A DNA stretch of 64,000 nt from Bacillota bacterium (GTDB lineage: Bacteria > Bacillota > Bacilli > Paenibacillales > UBA4045), in contig JAEZQY010000017.1 of NCBI GenBank assembly GCA_023441055.1, positions 62,001 to 126,000 on the forward strand. Direction: 5' to 3'. Below are positions 8,501-16,590 of this stretch, piece after piece. The first letter of the stretch is position 1, and the number at the start of each line of letters is the position of its first letter. The translations under genes and the position numbers were made by a program. A model generated the notes under the pieces. It was not told where the DNA came from. It worked only from the letters and a program-made list of their open reading frames with translations, and searched no databases.

Positions 8501-9451
8501 ATGCTCCATGCTTCACCGATTACCCAACCCCTCCTATGGGGGAACAAGCGTTTTCATACATGGAATTATGAGATGAGAGAGCAGTTCAACACCAAGGTGT
8601 TCAAGGTGATGCTGGACGCCGGCTTCACCTGCCCGAATCGGGACGGATCGATTGCGAAGGGCGGCTGCACCTTCTGCAGCGCGAGAGGCTCCGGCGACTT
8701 CGCTGGCAGCAGACGCGATGATCTGGTCACCCAGTTCAACACGATACGCGATCGTCAGCATCAGAAGTGGCCTGAAGCGCAATATATCGGCTACTTCCAG
8801 GCTTATACGAATACGTACGCGCCTGTCGAGGAGCTGCGGGAATACTATGAAGAGATACTAGCGCAACCCGGTGTTGTCGGCCTATCCATCGCGACGCGTC
8901 CCGACTGTCTGCCGGATGATGTCGTAGCGTATCTCGCAGAGCTGAATACCCGTACGTATCTGTGGGTGGAGATGGGCCTACAGACGATTCATGAGTCGAC
9001 CTCAACGTTGATCAACCGCGCGCATGACAGCGAGTGTTACCGGGATGCTGTCACCAGATTGCGAGCCCATGGCATTCGTGTCTGCACGCATATCATCCAC
9101 GGCCTTCCCCAAGAGACACATGAGATGATGCTGGACACGGTGCGCGCAGTAGCAGATATGGACGTCCAAGGGATCAAAATACACCTCCTCCATCTCATGC
9201 GCAAGACGCCGATGGTCAAGCAATATGAAGCCGGCCTATTACGCTTCTTGGAGAAGGATGAATATGTTGAGCTTATTGTGGATTCGCTAGAGCTGCTGCC
9301 GCCAGAGATGATCGTTCATCGTCTAACAGGGGACGCGCCGAGGGATCTGCTTATCGGACCGATGTGGAGTCTCAAGAAGTGGGAGGTGCTCAATGCGATC
9401 GATGCTGAGCTCGCACGCAGAGACACCTGGCAGGGCAAGAAGCGGGGGTGA
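8501..9451 (+). CDS. Radical SAM protein, YtqA family (TIGR01212)
   Basis: 316-residue radical SAM enzyme. The motif CPNRDGSIAKGGCTFC at residues 45-60 supplies the three cluster cysteines in the spacing typical of this family, followed by the GSGDFAG turn. It resembles B. subtilis YtqA, which as I recall has been implicated (as MnmL) in wobble-uridine modification. The next gene is the YtqB/MnmM methyltransferase nine bases on, which supports a shared role in mnm5s2U synthesis. GGGAG ribosome site in front. Confidence 0.9.
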   Translation: MLHASPITQPLLWGNKRFHTWNYEMREQFNTKVFKVMLDAGFTCPNRDGSIAKGGCTFCSARGSGDFAGSRRDDLVTQFNTIRDRQHQKWPEAQYIGYFQAYTNTYAPVEELREYYEEILAQPGVVGLSIATRPDCLPDDVVAYLAELNTRTYLWVEMGLQTIHESTSTLINRAHDSECYRDAVTRLRAHGIRVCTHIIHGLPQETHEMMLDTVRAVADMDVQGIKIHLLHLMRKTPMVKQYEAGLLRFLEKDEYVELIVDSLELLPPEMIVHRLTGDAPRDLLIGPMWSLKKWEVLNAIDAELARRDTWQGKKRG

Positions 9452-9460
9452 GTAGGCGTC

Positions 9461-10045
9461 ATGGGATTCTTATCAGTGATCAGCTATGCGCATAAGCTTG
9501 TGCAAGAGCGCGTTCAATCTGGGGATTGTGTGATCGATGCAACGGTCGGCGGGGGGAATGACACGCTGTTCCTCGCTCGAGCAGTCGGACCTAAGGGACA
9601 GGTATACGGCTTCGACATTCAGGCGGAGGCACTGGATCGAGCAAGGTCGCGGATCATCGGAGAGCTGGGCGAACCACGTGTAACTGGGCATATTCGTCTG
9701 ATCCATCAGAGTCACGCGGATATAGCTGCGGTCTTGCCGTCAGAGCAGCACGGCAAGGTTGCCGCTGTGATGTTCAACCTGGGCTATCTGCCAGGCGGCG
9801 ACCAATCTCTGATTACCGAGACCGAGAGCACACTGGACGCGCTGCAGGCCTCGCTCCACTTGCTTCGGCCGGGCGGAATCGTCACCATTGTCGTCTACCC
9901 TGGGCATCCCGGCGGCGATGTCGAAGCGGAAGCGGTCACTGAATGGTCGGCGGCACTGGAGCAACGCGCTTATCAGACACTGCTCTACCGTTTCGCCAAT
10001 GTGCGGTCAGCGGCCCCCTATCTGATCGCCATCGAGAAGCGCTAG
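9461..10045 (+). CDS. tRNA-mnm5s2U methyltransferase-like protein (YtqB/MnmM family)
   Basis: 194-residue class I SAM-dependent methyltransferase. Motif I is VIDATVGGGNDTLFLA (residues 23-38), then the acidic GFDIQAEAL, and the NLGYLPGGD motif near residue 105 characteristic of YtqB. Members methylate the aminomethyl group on the wobble uridine of certain tRNAs in Gram-positive bacteria. Nine bases after ytqA, clearly one operon. Confidence 0.9.
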   Translation: MGFLSVISYAHKLVQERVQSGDCVIDATVGGGNDTLFLARAVGPKGQVYGFDIQAEALDRARSRIIGELGEPRVTGHIRLIHQSHADIAAVLPSEQHGKVAAVMFNLGYLPGGDQSLITETESTLDALQASLHLLRPGGIVTIVVYPGHPGGDVEAEAVTEWSAALEQRAYQTLLYRFANVRSAAPYLIAIEKR

Positions 10046-10118
10046 CCCCTATACAGCGCGAGAGGCTTAGTTCAAATCCTTTACACTATTTCAGCATTGG
10101 GAGCCGAATTATCGAGAA

Positions 10119-10262
10119 TAAGTGAAATCCTTTAAGCTATTCTGCACGAAAATCATTAATTCCGCCCCAAACTGCTTATTTCCAAGAAAATAGTTAAACA
10201 TATTTAACTTATCTAGCCGAATTTGGACAGAAAATTGATTTTAGTTTAAAGGATTTCACTTA
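10119..10262. repeat. MITE-like element with 17-bp terminal inverted repeats
   Basis: A stretch of about 144 bases bounded by TAAGTGAAATCCTTTAA (10119-10135) and its perfect reverse complement (10246-10262), with three further matching bases (CTA/TAG) one base inside each end. The interior is AT-rich and has no open frame. A partial third copy (AAATCCTTTACACTATT) starts near 10074, a direct repeat of the left end. It fills most of the 284-base gap before manA. The form fits a non-autonomous Tc1/mariner or IS630-type miniature element (TA at the borders), but no transposase is present. Confidence 0.65.
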
Positions 10263-10329
10263 AGCGCATAGCTGTACACGCCATAGTGAAATAGGATCTC
10301 ATACATAATATAGAGGAGTGTTTCGAATA

Positions 10330-11298
10330 ATGAAGCCTTATCCATTGAAGTTTAAACCTGAGCTGCAAGAACGCGTCTGGGGCGGTCAAGCACTGGCTCA
10401 ATTCGGATTGCCGCTGCCAGAGGGCGCGGCAATCGGAGAAGCTTGGACCATCGGGGATCATCCCAATGGGACGACCACCGTCACCAATGGAGAGCTTGCC
10501 GGCATCGGATTAGACGAGGTGCGCAAGCGCTACGGGACCGAATGGTTCGGCAAGAAGTTCGCCAAGAGCAAGAACGGCCGCTTCCCGCTGCTGATCAAGC
10601 TGCTGGATTGCAATGATGATCTGTCCGTACAGGTGCATCCAACTGATGATTATACCCAGCTGCCGGCGGGTGAATTAGGCAAGACCGAGATGTGGGTCGT
10701 CCTGGATGCCGATCCCGGCGCGAAGATCATCTACGGACTTAAGAACGGCATGAATCGGGACAAGCTGGAACGCGCCATCTCGGAGAAGAAGATCATGGAC
10801 TGTCTGCAGGAGGTCACCGTGGAGCCAGGCGATGTGTTCTTCATTCCAGCAGGCACGGTCCATGCCCTCTGTGCAGGCGTTCTCGTAGCGGAGATTCAGC
10901 AGAACTCTGATACGACCTATCGACTCTACGATTATGACCGACCCGGCTTGGACTGCAAGCCGCGGGAGCTGCATATTCAGGATTCTCTGAATGTGACGAA
11001 CTATGACAATGCCGGCGCGAAGCGAGGCAAGTCAACGATAACGAGAACGAACCAATGGGCGGAGCTGGCTCGTTGTGATTATTTTGTCACGAAGAAAGCA
11101 GTTGTCAGTCGACAATGGACGCAAGCCACCCATCCAGACACCTTCTCTATCCTGATTGTAGCAGGCGGCAGCGGCTCGATCCGTTGGGCGGACGATGCAT
11201 TGACACTGAAGAATGGCGATTGCATCCTGCTGCCAGCAACACTTGGTGAATATACACTGGAAGGCAATATGGATCTGATTCACAGCACATTGCCATAA
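10330..11298 (+). CDS. manA: Mannose-6-phosphate isomerase, class I
   Basis: Zinc enzyme interconverting mannose-6-P and fructose-6-P. 322 residues, like Bacillus Pmi/YvyI. Visible signatures: the opening KPELQERVWGG, the metal site VQVHPTDDYTQ and EMWVV near residues 100-118, and the conserved FIPAGTVHALCAGV at about 178. Start ATG 10330 follows GAGGAG by about 12 bases; an in-frame GTG at 10318 overlaps that site and is rejected. Single gene. Confidence 0.93.
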   Translation: MKPYPLKFKPELQERVWGGQALAQFGLPLPEGAAIGEAWTIGDHPNGTTTVTNGELAGIGLDEVRKRYGTEWFGKKFAKSKNGRFPLLIKLLDCNDDLSVQVHPTDDYTQLPAGELGKTEMWVVLDADPGAKIIYGLKNGMNRDKLERAISEKKIMDCLQEVTVEPGDVFFIPAGTVHALCAGVLVAEIQQNSDTTYRLYDYDRPGLDCKPRELHIQDSLNVTNYDNAGAKRGKSTITRTNQWAELARCDYFVTKKAVVSRQWTQATHPDTFSILIVAGGSGSIRWADDALTLKNGDCILLPATLGEYTLEGNMDLIHSTLP

Positions 11299-11336
11299 GG
11301 GTAGGCATCAGGAATTGTGACAGCTTTGTGTCTTAT

Positions 11337-11351
11337 TTAGAATAATTCTAA
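11337..11351. promoter_or_regulatory. PerR/Fur-family box upstream of peroxiredoxin
   Basis: TTAGAATAATTCTAA is a perfect 7-1-7 palindrome, one symmetric substitution from the PerR consensus TTATAATNATTATAA. It overlaps a possible promoter (TTGTGT 11326, 17 bases, TAATCT 11349) 80 bases before the peroxiredoxin start. Repression relieved by peroxide is the natural inference; Fur or Zur cannot be excluded. Confidence 0.7.
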
Positions 11352-11430
11352 TCTGGCTTGAATTTGATCATTTGGATATGTTACCATTTAAGATGTCATG
11401 TACAAGATAAATACAAGGAGGAGACTAACC

Positions 11431-11997
11431 ATGACAGTAGCAACACTCGAAAAAACATCCGCAACTAGACTAGTAGGCAAGCCTGCACCAAACTTCACAA
11501 TGGAAACCGCACTGGGAGACGGCGTGAACTTCGGAACCGCTTCACTCGCAGATTATCGCGGCAAGTGGTTAGTATTGTTCTTCTATCCACTCGACTTTAC
11601 CTTCGTGTGCCCGACTGAAATTACCGCACTGAGCGATTCCGCGGCGATCTTCAGCGACCTCGACACCGAAATTCTGGGTGTGAGCACAGATAGTAAATTC
11701 TCGCACCGCGCTTGGATCAATACGCCTAAGGATGCTAATGGACTGGGCAAGCTGAACTTCCCGCTCGCCGCTGACCTGACTCATCAAGTCAGCAAGGACT
11801 ATGGCGTGTATATTGAAGACGAAGGTGTCGCGCTTCGTGGATTGTTCATTATCGATCCTGAAGGCGAACTGAAGTACCAAGTAGTGAATCATAACGATGT
11901 AGGCCGCAGTGTTGATGAGACCCTGCGCGTACTGCAGGCTCTACAATCCGGCGGACTCTGCGCGGCAAACTGGACCCCTGGCGACGAAAACCTATAA
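11431..11997 (+). CDS. 2-Cys peroxiredoxin (AhpC/TSA family)
   Basis: Reduces hydrogen peroxide and organic peroxides by cysteine chemistry. 188 residues; the peroxidatic site is FYPLDFTFVCPTEI near residue 50 and the resolving cysteine is in GGLCAANW near the C terminus, making it a typical 2-Cys enzyme. Start at 11431 follows AAGGAGGAG with seven-base spacing. The reductase needed to recycle it is plausibly the glutaredoxin-thioredoxin reductase fusion 31 bases downstream. A PerR-like palindrome lies upstream. Confidence 0.93.
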   Translation: MTVATLEKTSATRLVGKPAPNFTMETALGDGVNFGTASLADYRGKWLVLFFYPLDFTFVCPTEITALSDSAAIFSDLDTEILGVSTDSKFSHRAWINTPKDANGLGKLNFPLAADLTHQVSKDYGVYIEDEGVALRGLFIIDPEGELKYQVVNHNDVGRSVDETLRVLQALQSGGLCAANWTPGDENL

Positions 11998-12028
11998 TTA
12001 AACTCGCATCAGGTAAGGAGGGAGATCC

Positions 12029-13360
12029 ATGCAGCCAGAAGTAACGATCTATACGAGCACGGGATGCCCGCACTGCCTTAAGGTCAAGGAGCAGCTCCAG
12101 GCATGGCAGATCCCGTATACAGAGAAGAATGTTTCAACGAACAAGCAGTACTTCGATGAACTGAAGGAGCGCAAGCTGTTCGGCACACCGGCTACCTTCA
12201 TCGGACAGCGTTTCGTGCTGGGCTTTCAGCCTGAGAAGATGCGTAATCTGTTAGGCGACGCGATTCGTGAGGACGACACAAGCGAAAGTGTGGCTTCCGA
12301 TACGGCAGCAGGCGTGGCTTCTGACACGACGGCTAGCGTGGCTTCGGACACAACATCTTCAGCAGCGAAGCCATCCGACACCAAGAGCTTGTTCAGACAA
12401 GCCCCGAATGAATTATTCGACGACGTGCATGACTTTGTTGTCGTCGGCGGCGGCCCGGCGGGCGCATCCGCAGCAGTCTATGCTGCACGCGGTCGGCTGT
12501 CAACTGTCGTAATCGACAAGGCACCGCAAGCAGGTACACTGGCAATCACGCATAAGATTGCGAACTATCCTGGTGTTCGAGGTGAATTGACCGGTCTAGA
12601 GCTGGTAACCGAGATGCAGCAGCAAGCCGCCGACTTCGGCGCGCAGCTCATTCGCTCACAGGTGCTGTCCGTCGACTTCTCCGATCCTGAGATCAAGAAG
12701 CTCGAGCTGCCTGAAGGCACACTGCGTGCGCGCAGCGTCTTCATCGGCGTAGGCGCCAAGGCGCCCGGCGGCAAGATTGCCGGCGAAGAGGAGTTTACAG
12801 GCCGCGGTGTGAGCTACTGCACCACATGCGATGCTGCATTCTTCGAGGATCGCAAGGTAGTAGTAGCAGGTGACAGCGAGGAGGCCGTTCACGAAGCGGA
12901 ATCGCTGGCGAAGTTCTGCCAAGAGGTACGGTTATTAGTACCGTTGGCGAAGTTTAAGGGCGAGGTCGATCTAAGTGGATTAGAAGCGATGCCTAATGTG
13001 AAGATCCTCTACAAGCACAAGGTGCTACAGGTCGAGGGCGATAACGCAGTCGAGCGTGTGGTCATTCAGAATGACCGGCGAGAGACTGAGACCTGGGAGA
13101 CGGACGGCGTATTCCTGTATCTGGCGGGACTTAAACCGGGGACAGATTTCTTGAAGGATGCGGTCAAGCGTGACGAAGAAGGCTATGTCATCGTCAATGA
13201 CGAGCTGCAGTCCAGCGTTCCTGGCGTATTCGCCGGAGGCGACGCGCGTCGCACCATCGCCAAGCAGGCTGTCGTATCCGCTGCCGATGGTTGTATCGCT
13301 GCGCTCGGCGCTGATAAATTTATCAATAACCGTAGTGTGTATCGTGTACAGTACAGCTAA
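12029..13360 (+). CDS. Glutaredoxin-thioredoxin reductase fusion flavoprotein
   Basis: 443 residues in three parts. Residues 3-80 form a glutaredoxin-like domain with CPHC at 13-16 and the cis-proline in GTPATFI. Residues 88-111 are a linker of three 8-residue repeats (VASDTAAG, VASDTTAS, VASDTTSS). Residues 131-443 are a thioredoxin-reductase fold with FAD motif GGGPAGAS (140-147), dithiol CTTC (264-267) and C-terminal FAGGD (401-405). The NADPH site is altered: AGDSEEA replaces GGGDSA and the HRR segment is replaced by LLVPLAKFK, so NADPH use is doubtful. It follows the peroxiredoxin gene with its own AAGGAGGGAG site, so it probably feeds electrons to that enzyme. Confidence 0.88.
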   Translation: MQPEVTIYTSTGCPHCLKVKEQLQAWQIPYTEKNVSTNKQYFDELKERKLFGTPATFIGQRFVLGFQPEKMRNLLGDAIREDDTSESVASDTAAGVASDTTASVASDTTSSAAKPSDTKSLFRQAPNELFDDVHDFVVVGGGPAGASAAVYAARGRLSTVVIDKAPQAGTLAITHKIANYPGVRGELTGLELVTEMQQQAADFGAQLIRSQVLSVDFSDPEIKKLELPEGTLRARSVFIGVGAKAPGGKIAGEEEFTGRGVSYCTTCDAAFFEDRKVVVAGDSEEAVHEAESLAKFCQEVRLLVPLAKFKGEVDLSGLEAMPNVKILYKHKVLQVEGDNAVERVVIQNDRRETETWETDGVFLYLAGLKPGTDFLKDAVKRDEEGYVIVNDELQSSVPGVFAGGDARRTIAKQAVVSAADGCIAALGADKFINNRSVYRVQYS

Positions 13361-13391
13361 TCCAACTCATATTACACGGCACGCATACAAG

Positions 13392-13440
13392 AGAACCCTG
13401 CGAGGACAAGCTTCATTGTCTCCACAGGGTTCTTTATTGT
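13392..13440. terminator. Terminator between reductase fusion and mscL
   Basis: AGAACCCTG / CAGGGTTCT stem with inner GACAA/TTGTC pairing, then TTATTGTTCT. It lies between two convergent genes and could serve both. Confidence 0.8.
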
Positions 13441-13492
13441 TCTATTCGCTTATTATGCTGCTTTACTTATCGTGCCACTCTAGATTACTATT

Positions 13493-13879
13493 CTACTTCA
13501 CTTGCTTCTTCAATAGATCGCGAATTTCAGTTAGCAGCAGCTCTTCCTTAGATGGCGCGGGAGGAGCAGGTGGCGCTTCCTCGATCTTCTTCTTACGGGA
13601 TGCTCGATTAACAAGCTTGATGAACAGGAAGATCGATGCCGCAATAATGAAGAAATCAATGACTGCCTGCAGGAACACACCATAAGTGATCGCTGCATCC
13701 TTATACTCGAGCGTCCACTCCGAGAAATTAGTTCCGCCTGTCAATATTCCGATGATCGGCATTAGGATGTCAGCAACTAGCGAGCTAACGATCTTCCCGA
13801 ATGCTCCGCCGATGATGACCGCGACAGCTAGATCCAGCACATTGCCCTTGAAGGCGAACGCCTTAAATTCCTTCCACAT
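13493..13879 (-). CDS. mscL: Large-conductance mechanosensitive channel MscL
   Basis: 128-residue pore subunit that opens under membrane tension to release osmolytes. Begins MWKEFKAFAFKGNVLDLAV, the signature N-terminal helix and first membrane segment, with a second membrane segment at about residues 65-88 and a cytoplasmic helix rich in E, K and P. ATG 13879 fits the family start; an in-frame GTG two codons earlier is closer to the GGGAGAG site and cannot be excluded. Confidence 0.95.
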   Translation of the reverse strand: MWKEFKAFAFKGNVLDLAVAVIIGGAFGKIVSSLVADILMPIIGILTGGTNFSEWTLEYKDAAITYGVFLQAVIDFFIIAASIFLFIKLVNRASRKKKIEEAPPAPPAPSKEELLLTEIRDLLKKQVK

Positions 13880-14049
13880 GCACACAACACTCTCCCAGTT
13901 CGAATATAAGTACAAGCCAAGCTTGATTCAGTTTATCATATCTCCCCTAAATGCGCATCACTAAGAATGGAATCTGCAACATTAGCAAACCCTATTCCCA
14001 CTACACTACACCCAATATACATCTAACTGACAACGGAGCTGATGCAGAT

Positions 14050-14619
14050 ATGAATGACTATATGCAGCACATCATGACGCATATTGCAGACTATCGCTTC
14101 GAGAGCGCAGAGGAAGCGATGTTCTATTTTACGATATATGCCTTGTCTGGTTGGCTTCTCGAAATCGGGTATCACTGGGTCATCACTGGACAACTCGGCA
14201 AGGATGGATTCATGAAGGGACCCTTCAAGCCGATGTACGGCATTGCGCCTGTTATGCTGTTAGGATTCGTCCGGTCCGAGCTGCATTGGAGCGTGATGCT
14301 GCTCCTATGTCTGATCGTGCCTACCATCATCGAATACGTAAGCGGAGACCTGCTGCAGCGACTATTCCACCGCAGATGGTGGGACTATTCCCGGCATCGC
14401 ATCCAGCTCCACGGGCACATCTGCTTATCCTTCTCGCTGTGCTGGCTCGTCCTCACAGCCTGTGTCTTGATTGGCATACAGCCTGCCCTACACGCTACCT
14501 ATCTGTTGATTGCCCACGTATGGAGCTGGACATGGCCAGCAGTCGCCGTCTACTTCTGCGCTGATCTGGCATGGACCGTCAGAAGCAGACGTCGATTCTC
14601 ACAGCGAATGCTCTCCTAG
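14050..14619 (+). CDS. CmpB-family (putative ABC transporter permease) membrane protein
   Basis: 189-residue membrane protein with about five hydrophobic segments. The block FTIYALSGWLLEIGYHWV followed by KGPFKPMYGIAPV matches the family annotated as type IV putative ABC transporter permease (PF06541); no ATPase is adjacent and the function is unproven. ATG 14050 follows CGGAG at about 11 bases; an upstream in-frame ATG at 13951 would add 33 hydrophilic residues and overlap the mscL promoter region. Confidence 0.7.
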   Translation: MNDYMQHIMTHIADYRFESAEEAMFYFTIYALSGWLLEIGYHWVITGQLGKDGFMKGPFKPMYGIAPVMLLGFVRSELHWSVMLLLCLIVPTIIEYVSGDLLQRLFHRRWWDYSRHRIQLHGHICLSFSLCWLVLTACVLIGIQPALHATYLLIAHVWSWTWPAVAVYFCADLAWTVRSRRRFSQRMLS

Positions 14620-14631
14620 GAGAATATGCTC

Positions 14632-16380
14632 TCACTGCCACGCCATCGTATACCACATGGCCCCGCGGCCATCTGGCGAATAATACGTAAGCAGTGCCGA
14701 ATCCATATCCTGCCGGAGCTCCCCATGCTGGAGCAGACCTTGCAGATCGAATGGCAGCAGCTCCACAACTGCATGCTTATGAAGCTCTCGCTCGGTCAGC
14801 TGAAGCGCGGCGAAATCCGCGGACACCGCCTCCGGCCGCTCCGCAAAAGCGCGCAGCAGCTCCGCCTGCGCTGACTTGTCATGCTCGAAGCTCCACCAAA
14901 CCTTGCGCGGCTTATACTTATGCTGCAGGAAGTAATCCAGCTTCATCAGGCCCAGCACAACGTCCGGCTGCCTCGTCCCCCGCTCCAGCAGGAACCCATG
15001 CAGACGCTCGAATAGATCCTCCAGCTGATGCCCGATCTTCTGCCAGCCGCGCGCCTCCCAATAATCGCCGAAAGACTGGAAGAAGTCGAACGGCGACTCG
15101 AACTCCCGCTCGATCAGATACGTCATCGTCCGATCCATCCGGTGCGCATTCCAATACTTCTCCAGTACATCCTCCACCCGCTTGATCCGCACCAGATCAC
15201 TGAATGGCAGCACATCATTGCCTAGAATCTCGTACGGAGCGCGATCCATATAGATATAGCCGTACTTGTCCGCATCGTTGCGCACGCCTGTACCGCGCAG
15301 CATCTTGAGGAAGCCCAATTGCAGCTCCTCCGGCCGCAGCGCGAAAACGTCATTGAACGTCTTGCGGAAGGACGCGTAATCCTCCTCTGGCAGTCCAGCG
15401 ATGAGATCCAGATGCTGATCAATCTTACCGGATTCCTTGATCTTCGATACTGTCCGTGACAGCTTCTTGAAATTCTGCCTCCGCTGGACGATCTCATTCG
15501 TCTCGTCATTCGTCGACTGTACGCCAATCTCGAAGCGGAACACGCCGGCAGGCGCATGCTCCGACAGGAAATCCAGCACCTCCGGCCGCATTATATCCGC
15601 AGTAATCTCGAACTGGAACGTACAGCCCCGATGGTTGTCGATGAGGAACTGGAATATCTCCATCGCATAGTCCCGCTTAATATTGAAGGTGCGGTCCACG
15701 AACTTGATCAGCTTCGCGCCAGATTCGATCAGGTACAGCAGGTCAGCCTTCGTCTTCTCCATATCAAAATAACGCACGCCCACCTCTATGCTCGACAGGC
15801 AGAACTGGCAGCTGAACGGACAGCCGCGGCTCGTCTCGAAGTAGACGACACGCTTGCCCAGCTCGGCAACATCCTCCTGGAACCGGTGTGGACTGGGCAG
15901 CTGACTCAGATCCAGCTTGGGCCGTCCCGGATTCAGCGCTACACTTCCATCCTTGCCGCGATACGCGGCACCGAATACGAAGTGGAATTTACGCGACCCG
16001 CTGAGCTCTTGCAGCAGATGATGGAATGTCTCCTCCCCTTCGCCGACCACAATGAAATCGACCTCCGGCACATGATTCATCCAGTACTCGGTATCATAGG
16101 ACACCTCTGGGCCGCCGAGAACAATGGTCAGCTCCGGCTTAATCTTCTTCAGCATCCGGACCACATCGAGCGTCTCCTCGATATTCCAGATATAACAGGA
16201 GAAACCGATCACATCGGCATCCCGGCCGAATAGATCAGCCACGATGTTCATGATCGGGTCCTTAATCGTATATTCCACGATATCGATATCGAATTCATTC
16301 TGGCTGTATGCCTTCAGGTATCTTAAAGCGAGACAAGTGTGTATATACTTCGCATTCAATGTCGTTACTATCGTTTTCAC
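14632..16380 (-). CDS. B12-binding-domain radical SAM protein with DUF4080 domain
   Basis: 582 residues. Residues 1-140 are a cobalamin-binding-like Rossmann domain (VIGFSCYIWNIEET; VLGGPEVSYD). The radical SAM cluster motif CPFSCQFCLSS is near residue 186, and the C-terminal 200 residues form the DUF4080 region. The substrate is unknown; related enzymes do methyl transfer or methylthiolation. No DxHxxG cobalamin motif is visible, so B12 binding is not certain. Single gene, convergent with the CmpB-like gene (12-base gap). Confidence 0.85.
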   Translation of the reverse strand: MKTIVTTLNAKYIHTCLALRYLKAYSQNEFDIDIVEYTIKDPIMNIVADLFGRDADVIGFSCYIWNIEETLDVVRMLKKIKPELTIVLGGPEVSYDTEYWMNHVPEVDFIVVGEGEETFHHLLQELSGSRKFHFVFGAAYRGKDGSVALNPGRPKLDLSQLPSPHRFQEDVAELGKRVVYFETSRGCPFSCQFCLSSIEVGVRYFDMEKTKADLLYLIESGAKLIKFVDRTFNIKRDYAMEIFQFLIDNHRGCTFQFEITADIMRPEVLDFLSEHAPAGVFRFEIGVQSTNDETNEIVQRRQNFKKLSRTVSKIKESGKIDQHLDLIAGLPEEDYASFRKTFNDVFALRPEELQLGFLKMLRGTGVRNDADKYGYIYMDRAPYEILGNDVLPFSDLVRIKRVEDVLEKYWNAHRMDRTMTYLIEREFESPFDFFQSFGDYWEARGWQKIGHQLEDLFERLHGFLLERGTRQPDVVLGLMKLDYFLQHKYKPRKVWWSFEHDKSAQAELLRAFAERPEAVSADFAALQLTERELHKHAVVELLPFDLQGLLQHGELRQDMDSALLTYYSPDGRGAMWYTMAWQ

Positions 16381-16422
16381 GCGCTGCTCTGCTCCTCGGA
16401 TTCATACTTGGATATAACCCGT

Positions 16423-16428
16423 ATTATA
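16423..16428 (-). promoter_or_regulatory. Extended -10 promoter of the DUF4080 gene
   Basis: Minus strand TGCTATAAT, an extended -10, 43 bases before the start. No good -35 element is visible, as is usual for this promoter type. Confidence 0.5.
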
Positions 16429-16454
16429 GCACAGCCGAGCCCCGCCGCGATAAT

Positions 16455-16571
16455 GCGCAGCACTGCACGCAACAGTTCAATCACAGCGCACATGCAGCAT
16501 CACATTCCGAAGCTACACGCACCAGTTACCTTACAACACACCATGCAGCTTCACTTTCCGATGCTCCACGC
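16455..16571 (-). repeat. 51-bp-period repeat cluster, downstream end of glucan operon
   Basis: Two 27-base units at 16494-16520 and 16545-16571, exactly 51 bases apart. On the minus strand they read GCGTGNAGCNTCGGAA followed by NGTGANGCTGC. A shortened third copy (GCGTGCAGTGC) lies at 16460-16470. The same unit at the same 51-base period recurs on the plus strand at 26417-26494. Stop codons in the frame I checked argue against a coding origin. Confidence 0.7.
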
Positions 16572-16590
16572 ACCAGACCAGCTCAGCCGT

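Noticed and set aside
13951..14049. N-terminal extension of the CmpB-family protein
   Set aside because: The added residues are hydrophilic and unrelated to the family; the later ATG has a ribosome site.
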